Positions 52,501-63,869 of a stretch of DNA of 64,000 nt are shown here, in pieces. Origin of the DNA: Arion vulgaris (lineage: Eukaryota > Mollusca > Gastropoda > Stylommatophora > Arionidae); the NCBI GenBank assembly GCA_020796225.1, contig CM036755.1:44000306-44064305 (forward strand), in the 5' to 3' direction. The notes beneath the pieces were generated by a model. That model was given only the letters and a program-made list of their open reading frames with translations, had not been told where the DNA came from and ran no database searches. Position 1 is the first letter of the stretch, and the number at the start of each line of letters is the position of its first letter. Position numbers and translations under genes: made by a program.

Positions 52501-52916
52501 AGACAACGAGAGGAAGATGTGTCTTTTATTGTCCTCTATTATTTATGTGGTCCATCTTTTGCGTAGACGGCTTTGTGCTTTTGTATCTAATGTATTATAT
52601 ATATATATATATGGGTGGGTGTGTGCAGAGAGAGAGAGAAAGAGAGAGTGATGGAGAGAGAAAGAGAGATGGGGAATGATAAACATTCTGAAACATATTA
52701 AGAATATTTTAACTGGTGTTGAAAGCATACCTTCTTACGTGTGTTTTACAGTAAGGACCCATGGCTTTGTATTCCCCACCTATACATCAGTGTCACAGCC
52801 AACATAGACGCAGTTGGGAAACTTACCTGTGTTATTGTTACCTGTTGGCAAGAATGACAGATACCACCTGAGACTCCTATGTTAGTGTGTTCCTTTTACC
52901 TTCCCCTTTTCACACA
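52501..52916. other. Unassigned sequence with (TA)n and GA tract
   Basis: (TA)n at about 52590-52612 and a GA run at 52628-52670; no gene. Confidence 0.45.
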
Positions 52917-52924
52917 CCTCGTCC

Positions 52925-55790
52925 ACAGCCAACTCTAACTGGACCTGATAACTGATGCGAAAATCCTTGACCTTGATCAGAACCGTGGGGTGGGGGAGAG
53001 AGAGAGAGAAGGGGGCTGGAATGTATATACAGTATATATATGATAGAATACTGCAAGCTTTATTTCAATTTGACTCAATTCTATGAGTCTATGGTTATTT
53101 ATTGGTGAAACATATTCATAATATTGATATTCCTTATTGTTAAACTGAACTTGTTGCATAATATAACTTCGATTTAGCATGTGTTGAGTTTAAAATGAAT
53201 TCGTCTGTATACAACAATACTAAGTTGGTAAAAGAGACATCCTGATAATAATGGACGATTTCAACGCAAAAGTCGACAGGGAAACAGCTGAAGAGGAGAA
53301 AAAGATAAAAGTGCCTTTCAGTATAGAACAACGAAACGAAAGAGGATCAAAACTATTTGAATTCTGCCTAGAAAATAATCTCTCCATTACGAACACCCTA
53401 AGCAGGCAACATCCAAGAAGACTATACACCTGGACCTCACCAGATGGCAACACCAGAAATCAAATAGATTACATCTTGGTCCAAAGAAGATGGATAACAG
53501 GTATTCTATCAGTAAAGACACTACCCGGAGCATACTGTGACTCTCGACCATGAACTGCTGGTGGCAGAGTTTAAATTAAGACTGAAGACAACAAAGAAAG
53601 CAGCTGGCCCTATACGTTTTGATACAAATGCCATTCCACTAGAATACAACATAGAAATACAAAACAAATTTGTCATACTTATGTCGGCTCAAAAAGACAT
53701 GACACCTGACAAACTGGCAACACAGGTAAGAGATATATTTCTCTCCATCGCATAAAACATCATACCCAGGAAAGTACACAAGAAACAGGTCTACATAACT
53801 GGAAAAAACACTGAAGCTAATTGAAGAAAGAAGAAAGCTAAAACAAATGGGGTTAAAACGAAACAGCACTGAATATAAAAACTGCTCAAGAGAAGTCAAG
53901 AAAGAAATCAGAAAAGACAAGAAACAACACATAGTCACCTCATGCAATAAAATTGATGAATTAAGAAAACAAGGGTAAGAGAGAGAAATGTACAACGAAA
54001 TTAATATAATGACACGTGACTTCAGCCCATCAATACAAGTCATAAACTATAACAATGGCAAAACATTAACAGAAAAGAAAAATGTACTAGTAAGATGACG
54101 TGAGTACTGCAGAAACATGTATGAAAACACATCTAAAAATCAACATAAGATAATAACAGAAAGCGAAGAGACAGAACCAGAGCCCAAGTTGGATAAAGTG
54201 CGCCTGGCCATCAGAAGTCTGAAGAGAGAGAAGTCACCAGTGTGCGATGATATACCAGCGGAATTGATTCAAGCAGGCGGGGAGGCCTGTGTTCGGGTAT
54301 ATCATAAATTGTGTACAAAGATATGGAATAGCTCCTCCTGGCCAAAGGAATGGAAAAGATCAGTATTTATACCTATTCCAAGGAAGGGAAATCTGAAACT
54401 ATACACCAACTAAAGAACTACTGCCCTTATATGTCATGCCAGCAAAATCCTACTAAGAATCATCATGAAGAGGATGGAACAAAAATTAGAAGATGAAATA
54501 CATGAAACACAAGCAGGTTTCAGAAGAGGTAAAGGCACTAGAGACCATATTTGTAGCATGAGGCTCATTATCGAGAAATGCAGAGAATACAACATAGACC
54601 TGCATGCATGTTTCATAGACTATAGCAAGGCTTTCGACCATATACAACACCAGAAAATGTGGAACATCATGAAAGACATGCACTTTCCAACACACATAAT
54701 ACAACTCATAGAATCTCTATACCACGAACAACAGGCAACCATTAAAATAGGAGGTGAAATAGTTGAATGGTTCGAGATTCAAAAGGGGGTAAGACAGGGA
54801 TGTATTTTGTCCACATACTTATTCAACATATATGCGGAGAACATCATGAGGAATGTAAAAGACGATGCCAACTATGTGAATTACGACCCTCTCACTATAA
54901 GCGGCAAATGCATACCAGAGCTTAGATACGCAGACGATACAGTATTATTATCCACCAGCAAAAAGGTTTGGAAAACCTAATCATGACGACCAAGAAACAT
55001 AGTGAAGATCAACATTTATATTTGAATACACTAAAAACAAAAATCATGTCAACTGACAAAGCAAAAGGCTCACCTAACATCCAAATAAATAATGAAGAAC
55101 TCCAATGTGTAGAGAGCTACGAATATTTGGGGTCAATAATTAACAATAACGGCGACTGCTCCAAAGAGATCTCAAGAAGATTGGCAATAGCAATCAAGAA
55201 GTTAAACACAATGAAGAACATGTGGCAAAGCACCAGCAAAATATTAAAATTAAAAATATTGAGAGCATGTATTTTTCCGGTGGCTACTTATGGTTGGGAA
55301 TCGTGAATCATTACACAAAAACAAGAACGAAAATCCAGTCCTTCGAAACGAAATGCTACAGAAAGATCCTACGAATACCATAGACAGAAAAAGAAAGAAC
55401 ACTGATGTCCTGAAAGAACTAAATGTTAAAGAGAATTGGCTGATAAACAACATACTATACAGAAAAATTATATACTTTGGTCACATTAAGTGTCACGGTG
55501 GCCTGGAAAGAACAATATTAAAGGGCAGGGTCCCAGGACGCAGAGGCAGACCAAGAAGAAGATGGCTACAAGATATTAACGAAACCATGAATATGACCAT
55601 CGATGAAGTGGGTGAACTGGCTAGAGACAAAGTGAATTTCAGATGAGCAAAGAGAGCAACGCCCTATAAAGGATACGCACCTTGATGATTATACCAATAC
55701 TGGAATGCGAGGTCACGTGGTGTAGCTGTGGTCTGATTTCCCATAATTCTTACCTGAGTCTGCAGGCCCATAAGTGTATAGTTGGCTCTG
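52925..55790. mobile_element. hAT-like MITE, copy 2, split by an RTE LINE
   Basis: The left end ACAGCCAACTCTAACTGG and the right end (inverted) CAGAGCCAACTATACAC match the ends of copy 1 at 18942-19299. Flanks are CCTCGTCC (52917-52924) and CCCCGTCC (55791-55798), 7 of 8 identical. Removing the LINE at 53222-55694 and one target copy leaves about 386 bp that aligns with copy 1 in reverse orientation, including CATAATATTGATATTCCTTA and CATAATTCTTACCTGAG-type blocks. Non-coding. Confidence 0.85.
53222..55694 (+). mobile_element. RTE/BovB-type LINE, 2.47 kb, with 7-bp duplication
   Basis: Flanked by CAATACT at 53215-53221 and 55695-55701. Starts inside the APE endonuclease (MDDFNAKVDRETAEE at 53251; RLYTWTSPDGNTRNQIDYIL near 53430), then the linker, then RT: DDIPAELIQAGGEA, WKRSVFIPIPRKGN, QAGFRRGKGTRDHI, CFIDYSKAFDHI (motif A, near 54610), EIQKGVRQGCILS (motif B), RYADDTVLL with YADD at 54927-54938 (motif C). 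The C-terminus has YEYLGSIINNNGDCSKEI, GRRGRPRRRW and NMTIDEVGELARDKVNF, then AAGGATACGCACCTTGATGA. This order and wording closely match the BovB/RTE group. Stops at about 53757, 54098 and 54412 and a frameshift at 54970 disable it; 5'-truncated. Confidence 0.93.
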
Positions 55791-56214
55791 CCCCGTCCCT
55801 CCGCCGCCCTTTGTTCGTAGGTCCGTACACAGATGATACACAAACAGATTATGTACAATTGTATCTGAAAGTTGTATGTATGAGATTAAGGGTATACTTA
55901 TCCGGTTTCAGTCATTGTCGATCAATAAATGTTTCAGAATCAGCCAGTCACATTTCTTCATTAGAAACTTGTATTCTGAAATTCTTGTTTATATGGCTAA
56001 CACACTCTGATCATCATTCATTGGCCTCTTTGTCTCAGGAGACAGTAGGTTTTGCATCATGTAGTATGTTCTATGCTGAATCACAATGTTTCTTCTGGGT
56101 GTACTGACCTATTCTGGAGTGGAAATCGTTACCACGGTTGCTGCAGGTGAAACTGGAAACTGGAGCTAATACTTAGGATGGTCCCTCTGCACTCTTTTTG
56201 CCTATATATGTGAT
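55791..56214. other. Unassigned sequence, no gene seen
   Basis: A 141-aa plus-strand ORF overlaps the MITE end and has no recognised family. Confidence 0.4.
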
Positions 56215-56690
56215 GGTGTTTTCTTCTTTCTTTTTGAGCAATCGCTCACTGCCGCTCGCCATGCTTGCCTATCTTTGACCGGCCGTTCCCAATGTTCTCT
56301 GTCTATGTTGCATGCAGCTAGATGACGCTTGCATGTGTCAATGAAGCGTACTAATGGGCACCCATGCTGTTTAGTAACAGTTGCCAGTTGACTATGTAGA
56401 GTTTCCATTGGGATTCTACCATCGTTCATACAGCACACATACCCCAGCCGTCGCTGACTCAACAAGGTGTACATGCTTAGAATGTCAGCACTATCCAGGA
56501 GTTCTATATTGGAAAAGCAAATGTTGCCATTCGTTGTTGTATATTCGCCCGAGAGAGCGTATGTGGAAGGAAGACGTTGTTCTTGTCTGGCATATGTGGT
56601 CTACGTCTCACTACCATACAGTACAGTGCTTAGAACATATATACTTGTATCTTAGTCTTTCGTGTAAGTGCCCTATTTGTCAGTCGTCGG
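56215..56690 (-). mobile_element. LINE C-terminal fragment, antisense
   Basis: The minus strand reads STVLYGSETWT near 56600-56630, then LLSQRRLGYVCCMNDGRIPM, CPLVRFIDTCKRHLAA and WERPVKDRQAWRAAV. The order G-S-E-T-W, Q-R-R-L-x-W-x-G-H-V-x-R-M, R-P-x-x-R-x-x-D-x-C-K-R, W-x-x-x-A-x-D-R-x-A-W-R is the conserved C-terminal domain of a common metazoan non-LTR family. The 3' end on the plus strand is TTTTCTTCTTTCTTTTTGAG, again a GAA-type tail. Confidence 0.82.
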
Positions 56691-56699
56691 ATCATCAGC

Positions 56700-57060
56700 A
56701 CTGCTCATCGATCCAATTTTAGTCCATAAGTTCTCCGATTTTCTCCTCAGTATGTCTCTCAGCATGGATTAACTAACGACACCGGTTCTTTGTTGGTTTA
56801 CTATTCTTCCTTGGCTACCAGTATAGTGCTCTTGTCTAGCTACACCACATTTGACTTGGTATTCTTGCAGTCTGGTTAGGGTTGTAGATTCATCACTATT
56901 ACTTGAATCATTTACACGTGCTCTATCCATTAGGTAATTCAGAATGTCAGCCTGGTCTATTGCTCGCCCGCATTTTTACAGCAGCCATACATGCAAGCAT
57001 ACCGGCGCGCTCATTTCCACTTACACCTGCAAGCCCTGGCACAAAAAAAAAAAAAAACCA
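56700..57060 (-). mobile_element. RNase H and tail of a LINE, antisense
   Basis: The minus strand reads PGLAGVSGNERAGMLACMAA near 57000-57050 (RNase H signature P-G-H-x-G-x-x-G-N-E-x-A-D, with H and D changed), then TTLTRLQEYQVKCGVARQEH, and near 56760 a diverged STLRDILRRKSENLW. Same family as 11830-12165 and 6807-7000. A 15-nt A run at 57042-57056 abuts it. Confidence 0.75.
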
Positions 57061-57109
57061 AACAAATTTTGATCATCCTGGACCTCTTCAACGACTCCAA
57101 CAACTATTG

Positions 57110-57510
57110 TCATAGGTTCCTAAACTTTTTCGAGCCATCGCCCACTTTGTGAGACATAAATTGTGTAACGTCTCCCTTCCCTCCTCCCCATTATAACAGT
57201 TTTCCAGCGTTCAAGCAGTTTGATTTTCTCGACATAAATAGCAACTAATGATACATTACTGCTTATGCCGTTAAATTGAAAAAGTAGTGGCCAATATGTG
57301 CTTCATCTTGAACACAGTTATTCAATCGCAAAATCACGAAAATAATTCATTTTTAAATATATATGATTAATCTCTTCTATAAGCAGCCACCGACCCCTAG
57401 ATCGCCTGAACGCCCCCAAAATGCGTCTGAACCCACTATCGCCCACCCACCCCGGAGGCTTCAGCGCCCACTGGTGGGGGCGGTATCGCCCACTTTGGGA
57501 ACCCATGGTC
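57110..57510. mobile_element. hAT-like MITE, about 400 bp
   Basis: The left end CATAGGTTCCTAAACTTTTT and right end (inverted) CATGGGTTCCCAAAGTGGGC share CAT-R-GGTTCC-Y-AAA. The GGTTCCCAAACTTTTT start is common at hAT (Charlie/Tip100-like) ends. The right third is CG-rich (GCCCACTGGTGGGGGCGG), unlike the AT-rich centre. A clean 8-bp duplication could not be read. Confidence 0.6.
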
Positions 57511-57544
57511 TATATGTATACTGTATAGATGTCTCCGCCCGTCT

Positions 57545-57760
57545 GCCCAGCGTGTTCGTAGCGCGTTGGACTACGGGTGACTATCCTTCTGTGTGTGCGG
57601 GTTCAATTCCGTGGGATGGCAGAAAAGCCACAGATTCCCCAGATCTACAGTGTTTGTGGCACCGAACCGAAGGGTTACGATGTCCATGGCAACGAGCCGA
57701 AGAACTGAAAAGCTCAAGTGCTTCTGGATCGGAAGAAAAAAAGAAAGATCTCTATGAGCC
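57545..57760 (+). mobile_element. tRNA-derived SINE, third type
   Basis: A-box-like GTTCGTAGCGCGTTGG and B-box GGGTTCAATTCC (57600-57611) at tRNA spacing, then a CG-richer body (GTTACGATGTCCATGGCAAC, AGCCGAAGAACTGAAAAG) and an A/G-rich end. It is followed by a (TA)n run at 57775-57816. Body unlike S1 and S2. Confidence 0.7.
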
Positions 57761-57774
57761 TCTGATTCTCTATT

Positions 57775-57783
57775 ATATGTATA

Positions 57784-57815
<32 letters not shown>

Positions 57816-57816
57816 G
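57775..57816. repeat. (TA)n microsatellite
   Basis: TATATATGTATATATATA-type run directly after the SINE. Confidence 0.93.
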
Positions 57817-58589
57817 TAGAGAACACATTGTTCATGCCATGAGGTACATTGGTGAGTGCGATGTTCTATACCCATCTATCTATGGAAGTCTTATTGGCTG
57901 CTGAACTGACGTCTTTACATTCTGGGCGGACACATAGGTGCTCAGTCTACCCTAACCGATGTCGAATAATATGCATACTTATGTTTCATATGGCTGGCTG
58001 GTTAAACACCCCCCTCAGGCATCCATGGAAGTCTTAACATATATAATCTTGAATTTAACAAAACAACTGAATATTGTTTTCACTCTCTGGTGATAATATT
58101 GTTAGTTTTGTGTGAACAGTTACTAAAACATGTATATCTATTCATTATGTTCTCAATGTTTAAATATTTACAAATAGATTGCGTATATAAAGATAGTTGT
58201 TGAACTGGTTTACTCAAGCTCTTGTTCATCAATGCCTTTTCTAAGTCGTATTTGTGTTCTCCTTCAATGTTCATATCAAATACTTGCTTATAAACGCATG
58301 TATCTAGTTAATTATACTTTGGTCTCATTAATCTGCGTTTTTCTTTGTAAGCTTCCTAAATGTTTATGTATGCTTCTATGGCTGTTTTATCTCCCTCACA
58401 AGATGTGTTCAGTCCATTGTGGATTTTTTTCTCTCTTTCAACTCCCAGAGAGCAGTTCACTTCATTAAAAAACTAAATACATTTCTATGGTTTTCAAGCT
58501 TCAATAAGCTTCTAAACTTCTTCTATTCAACTCTAAATCTAGATGTTTGCTAGCAGATCATCTTTCTATGGCGATCTTTATTCCAATGT
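57817..58589. other. Unassigned AT-rich sequence, no gene seen
   Basis: No coding motif or array recognised. Confidence 0.4.
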
Positions 58590-58828
58590 TTCTTTGTCTA
58601 GTAAGTAAGTCTAGTACCGTGTATTGTGTTCATTCTTTATTCCAATGTTTCTTTGTCTAGTAAGTAAGTCTAGTACCGTGTATTGTGTTCTAGTAAGTAA
58701 GTCTAGTACCGTGTATTGTGTTCTAGTAAGTAAGTCTAGTACTGTGTATTGTGTTCATTCTTTATTCCGATGTTTCTTTGTCTAGTAAGTAAGTCTAGTA
58801 CTGTGTATTGTGTTCATTTCTTTATATT
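58590..58828. repeat. 33-bp and about 64-bp nested repeats
   Basis: TCTAGTAAGTAAGTCTAGTA followed by CCGTGTATTGTGTT (33-34 bp) occurs four to five times, in some copies with an extra CATTCTTTATTCCAATGTTT segment. Confidence 0.9.
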
Positions 58829-61092
58829 CTAGTAACACAACTCTAATTGTTATATTGTCTACTAGATGTTCTAGTAACATAACTTTAATTGTTATATTGT
58901 CTACTAAATGTTCTAGTAACACAACTTTAATTGTTATATTGTCTACTAAATGTTCTAGTAACACAACTTTAATTGTTATATTGTCTACTAAATGTTCTAG
59001 TAACACAACTTTAATTGCTATGTTGTCTACTAATGTTCTAGTAACATAACTCTAATTGTTATATTGTCTACTAAATGTTCTAGTAACACAACTTTAATTG
59101 TTATATTGTCTACTAAATGTTCTAGTAACACAACTCTAATTGTTATATTGTCTACTAAATGTTCTAGTAACATAACTTTAATTGTTATATTGTCTACTAA
59201 ATGTTCTAGTAACACAACTCTAATTGTTATATTGTCTACTAAATGTTCTAGTAACATAACTCTAATTGTTATATTGTCTACTAAATGTTCTAGTAACACA
59301 ACTTTAATTGTTATGTTGTCTACTAAATGTTCTAGTAACATAATTCTAATTGTTATATTGTCTACTAAATGTTCTAGTAACATAACTTTAATTGTTATAT
59401 TGTCTACTAAATGTTCTAGTAACATAACTCTAATTGTTATATTGTCTACTAAATGTTCTAGTAACATAACTCTAATTGTTATATTGTCTACTAAATGTTC
59501 TAGTAACATAACTCTAATTGTTATATTGTCTACTAAATGTTCTAGTAACATAACTTTAATTGTTATGTTGTCTACTAAATGTTCTAGTAACATAATTCTA
59601 ATTGTTATGTTGTCTACTAAATGTTCTAGTAACACAACTCTAATTGTTATGTTGTCTACTAAATGTTCTAGTAACATAACTTTAATTGTTATATTGTCTA
59701 CTAAATGTTCTAGTAACATAACTCTAATTGTTATGTTGTCTACTAAATGTTCTAGTAACATAATTCTAATTATTATGTTGTCTACTAAATGTTCTAGTAA
59801 CATAATTCTAATTGTTATGTTGTCTACTAAATGTTCTAGTAACACAACTCTAATTGTTATGTTGTCTACTAAATGTTCTAGTAACATAATTCTAATTGTT
59901 ATATTGTCTACTAAATGTTCTAGTAACATAATTCTAATTGTTATGTTGTCTACTAAATGTTCTAGTAACACAACTCTAATTGTTATGTTGTCTACTAAAT
60001 GTTCTAGTAACATAACTCTAATTGTTATATTGTCTACTAAATGTTCTAGTAACATAACTCTAATTGTTATGTTGTCTACTAAATGTTCTAGTAAGATAAC
60101 TCTAATTGTTATATTGTCTACTAAATGTTCTAGTAACACAACTTTAATTGTTATATTGTCTACTAAATGTTCTAGTAACACAACTTTAATTGTTATATTG
60201 TCTACTAAATGTTCTAGTAACATAACTCTAATTGTTATATTGTCTACTAAATGTTCTAGTAACATAACTCTAATTGTTATGTTATCTACTAAATGTTCTA
60301 GTAACACAGCTTTAATTGTTATATTGTCTACTAAATGTTCTAGTAACATAACTCTAATTGTTATATTGTCTACTAAATGTTCTAGTAACATAACTCTAAT
60401 TGTTATATTATCTACTAAATGTTCTAGTAACATAACTCTAATTGTTATATTGTCTACTAAATGTTCTAGTAACATAACTCTAATTGTTATGTTATCTACT
60501 AAATGTTCTAGTAACACAACTTTAATTGTTATATTGTCTACTAAATGTTCTAGTAACACAACTTTAATTGTTATATTGTCTACTAAATGTTCTAGTAACA
60601 TAATTCTAATTGTTATATTGTCTACTAAATGTTCTAGTAACGTAACTCTAATTGTTATATTGTCTACTAAATGTTCTAGTAACATAACTCTAATTGTTAT
60701 ATTGTCTACTAAATGTTCTAGTAACACAACTTTAATTGCTATGTTGTCTACTAAATGTTCTAGTAAGATAACTCTAATTGTTATGTTGTGTACTAAATGT
60801 TCTAGTAACACAACTCTAATTGTTATATTGTCTACTAAATGTTCTAGTAACATAACTCTAATTGTTATATTGTCTACTAAATGTTCTAGTAACATAATTC
60901 TAATTGTTATATAGTCTACTAAATGTTCTAGTAACATAACTCTAATTGTTATATTGTCTACTAAATGTTCTAGTAACATAATTCTAATTGTTATATTGTC
61001 TACTAAATGTTCTAGTAACACAACTCTAATTGTTATATTTCTACTAAATGTTCTAGTAACATAATTTAATTTTATGTTATCTACTAACATAC
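58829..61092. repeat. 42-bp tandem array, about 54 units
   Basis: The unit has TCTAGTAACATAACTCTAAT, TGTTATATTGTCTACTAAAT and GT. At 42 bp (14 codons) both strands stay open: 686 aa minus (LVDNITIRVMLLEH) and 616 aa plus (CSSNITLIVILSTK). Variation is confined mostly to four sites (ACA/ATA, ACT/AAT, CTC/TTT, ATA/ATG contexts), nearly all transitions, shuffled between units. The start borrows CTAGTAA from the preceding repeat. Confidence 0.97.
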
Positions 61093-61394
61093 TTTATTGT
61101 TACTTTTATTTTTTGACAAAGAGACTCTAATGCAGTGCTATCCGTTTTTATATATTGGGGCGCATCTAAAGCCTGGGGAATAAAACATAGTGTCATGTCA
61201 TGGATTGTATACAAAACTCTCGGCACCTCGCTGGACAGCGTTGCTCTAGTACTATATGTAGTGTTAATGGTCAAGCATCATTCGCAGCATATTTCATCAT
61301 CTCCGCCGGTGACTAAATTTATCTGGTGTAGTTCAATGGTCAGAAACATGGAGAACGACTAAAATAATAACGCATTAATTGCAAACATTCATCA

Positions 61395-61570
61395 ACTGGT
61401 GTCTGCACAGACTAGAGGGACTAAGATGGTATGATAGTGTCACAAATGAGAAACTTATGGAGAGAATAAGACAAATTTCAGTGAAATAAAAGGTGAAGAA
61501 AAAATGATGGCGCCGGACACACTTTGAGAAAATACGAACGAAATTAGGAAACTGCTGAGATGAAGATGAA
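61395..61570 (+). mobile_element. LINE C-terminal fragment
   Basis: The plus strand reads LEGLRWYDSVTNEKLMERIR then KKWRRTHFEKIRTKLGN with a stop between, matching the L-x-W-x-D-x-V-T-N-E and R-R-R-x-W-R-x-x-G-H-x-L-R-K blocks of RTE-like LINEs. A GATGAAGATGAAATG stretch follows. Confidence 0.65.
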
Positions 61571-61639
61571 ATGTATGTCTACTGTTATCTTCCTTGTATT
61601 CTATTTGTGAATATTTCTTAGTTTATATGAGCCGTATTA

Positions 61640-62760
61640 TTGTCTTTCCCCAGGGGGATGATGGAATTGGTTGTCCACTCTTGCCGTTAAACGTAGAGTT
61701 GGGAGCTTTAATTTGTGTTCTAGTGCCAGATGAGTCACCCTTGTTGTGTTATATCCGTGTTTATGTAGTGTGGTCTTGATATTGTCTATCCATCTTTTTC
61801 TTCGTCTTCTCTTAGCTCTAGTACCCGATCTCTTTTTATTGATTTTGTTATTGGTGGTTTGTTGTATTTCATTCTCACTAAATGTCCAAACCACTGCATT
61901 TGTTGTCTTTCAATGTATTCGGAGCATGGAGTTATGCCCATTGTGCATCTGATGTCCTCATTTCTAGTCTATCTTTCTGATGACTCCCACTGCCTTCCTC
62001 AAGCATTTCATTTCACACGTGGTGATCTTTCTATGGCGTGTTGATGTTCAGAGACCAAGTTTAGCACTGGTAACAAAGTGTTGGTAGAAATATACTTTTT
62101 ATTATCTGTTTTCTTCACTTCCATCTTGATCTTTGGGTATTGTAGTAATGGTGCCAGCTGGTAGGTCACTGCATTTGATTTGTGAAACCTTGTCTGTATT
62201 TCTGTATCAAGTTATCTGTTCTTTGTGAAAATTCTGCCTAAATATTTGAATTCAGAAACTTGTTTTACTCTGGTATTGTCTGTTTGTATGTTTGCTTGGC
62301 TTGGTGTTCTGCTGATTTTCATGGTCTGCCTTTTGTGTATTGATTTTCATGTTGTACTTCCTGCATGTTATTAACAATGAATTCATATGATGTTGTAGCT
62401 GATCTTTCTCTACATAGATTAGACTTTAGTCATCTGTGAAAAGTAATTAATTGATTTGATTATTTAATTGATCATAATTTTCATTCTCTATGTTGATAAG
62501 ATCCTTTCCGCACTCTGCCTCTTTCACTGTTCTGTCTATGTATATATATATATATATATATATGTTGAAGAGAAGAGATGAGATCACACAACCGTGTCTT
62601 ACTCCTGATATTGTATATAAAGAGTCTGCCATTCCATCTGTTGTTCTTACCACGCTGTGGATACTTTTGTATATTGCTCTGATATTGTCTAGCTGTATTA
62701 TTTCCGGACACAAATTTCTATTTATGACTGTATACGACATGTGCAGAGGTCGGGTTGCTG
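61640..62760 (-). mobile_element. Non-LTR retrotransposon RT to C-terminus, antisense
   Basis: The minus strand has SVVRTTDGMADSLYTISGVR then HGCVISSLLFNIY at about 62565-62660 (motif B region), a (TA)n run at 62540-62563 expanding the IYIYIY codons, FTDD at 62429-62440 (motif C variant), KITTCEMKCLRK near 62010, and the end GTRAKRRRRKRWIDNIKTTL with LTARVDNQFHHPPG at 61640-61690. It belongs with the 46405 family by the CEMxCLRK and TEV-x-N-I-type residues, with many stops. Confidence 0.8.
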
Positions 62761-63244
62761 ACCTGCTTAGTTTTATCGTTTTAATTCCACGTATATGAAA
62801 TATTGAGCGCCTGTGAGGAGGTGAAACTTGTGTGTTGTTTGTGAAACTTCCATGTAGATATATTGAGCGCTTGAGAGGAGTTGAGAACCCGCTGTCCACA
62901 TTCATATTTACAACCGGTTAGTTCACCGTAGCACAGGTATGGTTTGTTCTCGGAGCGAACACGCCATTGACAAGACCGAGAAGGTAAATACATGCTAGTC
63001 AGGAGAAAAGGACGTCGACATACAAGACACATGGGGAAAAAACGAGTGTATTGTCCATGACACGGAGGACACTCGGCTCAAACAATAGTTAGTCTGCAAC
63101 CAAACATACGGTTGGTGCCTGTCTTTTGTTTTTTGTGGTTGCCAGTGCTTTTTTCTGTGTTATTTTCAAGCCGACGTGCCTGTAACTTCTCATAGGGACG
63201 TATTGTGATTCTAGTGGATTTATATCATGCCCAGGAGATTGCCA
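62761..63244. other. Unassigned sequence
   Basis: A TATTGAGCGCYTGWGAGGAG repeat occurs twice (62802 and 62858). No gene seen. Confidence 0.4.
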
Positions 63245-63440
63245 GTAAGAGGGTCTATGTTGATATTTGTTGTAATTGTGTTGTTATAGTTGTTGTCAGT
63301 AAGATGGTCAATATTGACATTTGTTGAAATTATGTTGTTGTTGTTGTTAGTAAGATTGTCAATATTGACATTTGTTGTCAATGTGTTGTTGTAGTCGTTG
63401 TCAGTAAGATGGTCAATATTGACATTTGTTGTTATTATGT
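63245..63440. repeat. 54-57-bp tandem repeat, 4 units
   Basis: The unit has GTCAGTAAGATGGTCAATAT, TGACATTTGTTG and ATGTTGTTGTAGTTGTT. Confidence 0.9.
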
Positions 63441-63584
63441 TGTTGTTGATATCTTGATTGTCTATTGTCACAGTACCCACCCATGTTCATCTTACATGGA
63501 CAGTCAGTCACGTGACGTGTTATAGTTGAGTGACTTCAGTAGGAAACTCAAATAAAATTACATCTATTCCATTAGAGATCTTGA

Positions 63585-63692
63585 CTCTCTGTGAAGTCTT
63601 GTCATCTGATTCTAGGTGAAGTCTTGTCATCTGATTCTAGGTGAAGTCTTGTCATCTGATTCTAGGTGAAGTCTTGTCATCTGATTCTACAT
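63585..63692. repeat. 25-bp tandem array, 4 units
   Basis: The unit is AGGTGAAGTCTTGTCATCTG followed by ATTCT. Confidence 0.95.
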
Positions 63693-63744
63693 CAAGTGAT
63701 TGCAACAACTTTATTGATATTTGTGATGATGTGTACGGCGGCGT

Positions 63745-63850
63745 GATATAACCAATAACAGACTTCGTTCTTAGGTTGAAGAGCGTTGCCTGGGCTTTAA
63801 TATAGATAACATACAACTACACAAACAAATAAAGAGATCTACTAGAACAG
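63745..63850 (+). repeat. Dispersed repeat family G, copy 2
   Basis: ATATAACCAATAACAGACTT, CTTAGGTTGAAGAGCG, GGGCTTTAATATAGATAAC and ACATACAACTACACA follow the order at 24450-24562. Confidence 0.6.
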
Positions 63851-63869
63851 TGCATTTGTCTTAACCACA

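Noticed and set aside
53251..53553. Host endonuclease gene
   Set aside because: It is the endonuclease part of a 5'-truncated LINE with a target duplication, followed by RT in the correct order and broken by stops.
59030..61090. 686-aa minus and 616-aa plus ORFs with 14-residue repeats
   Set aside because: Both strands are open because the unit is 42 bp. No start context, splice structure or domain; kept as a finding about the array, not as a gene.
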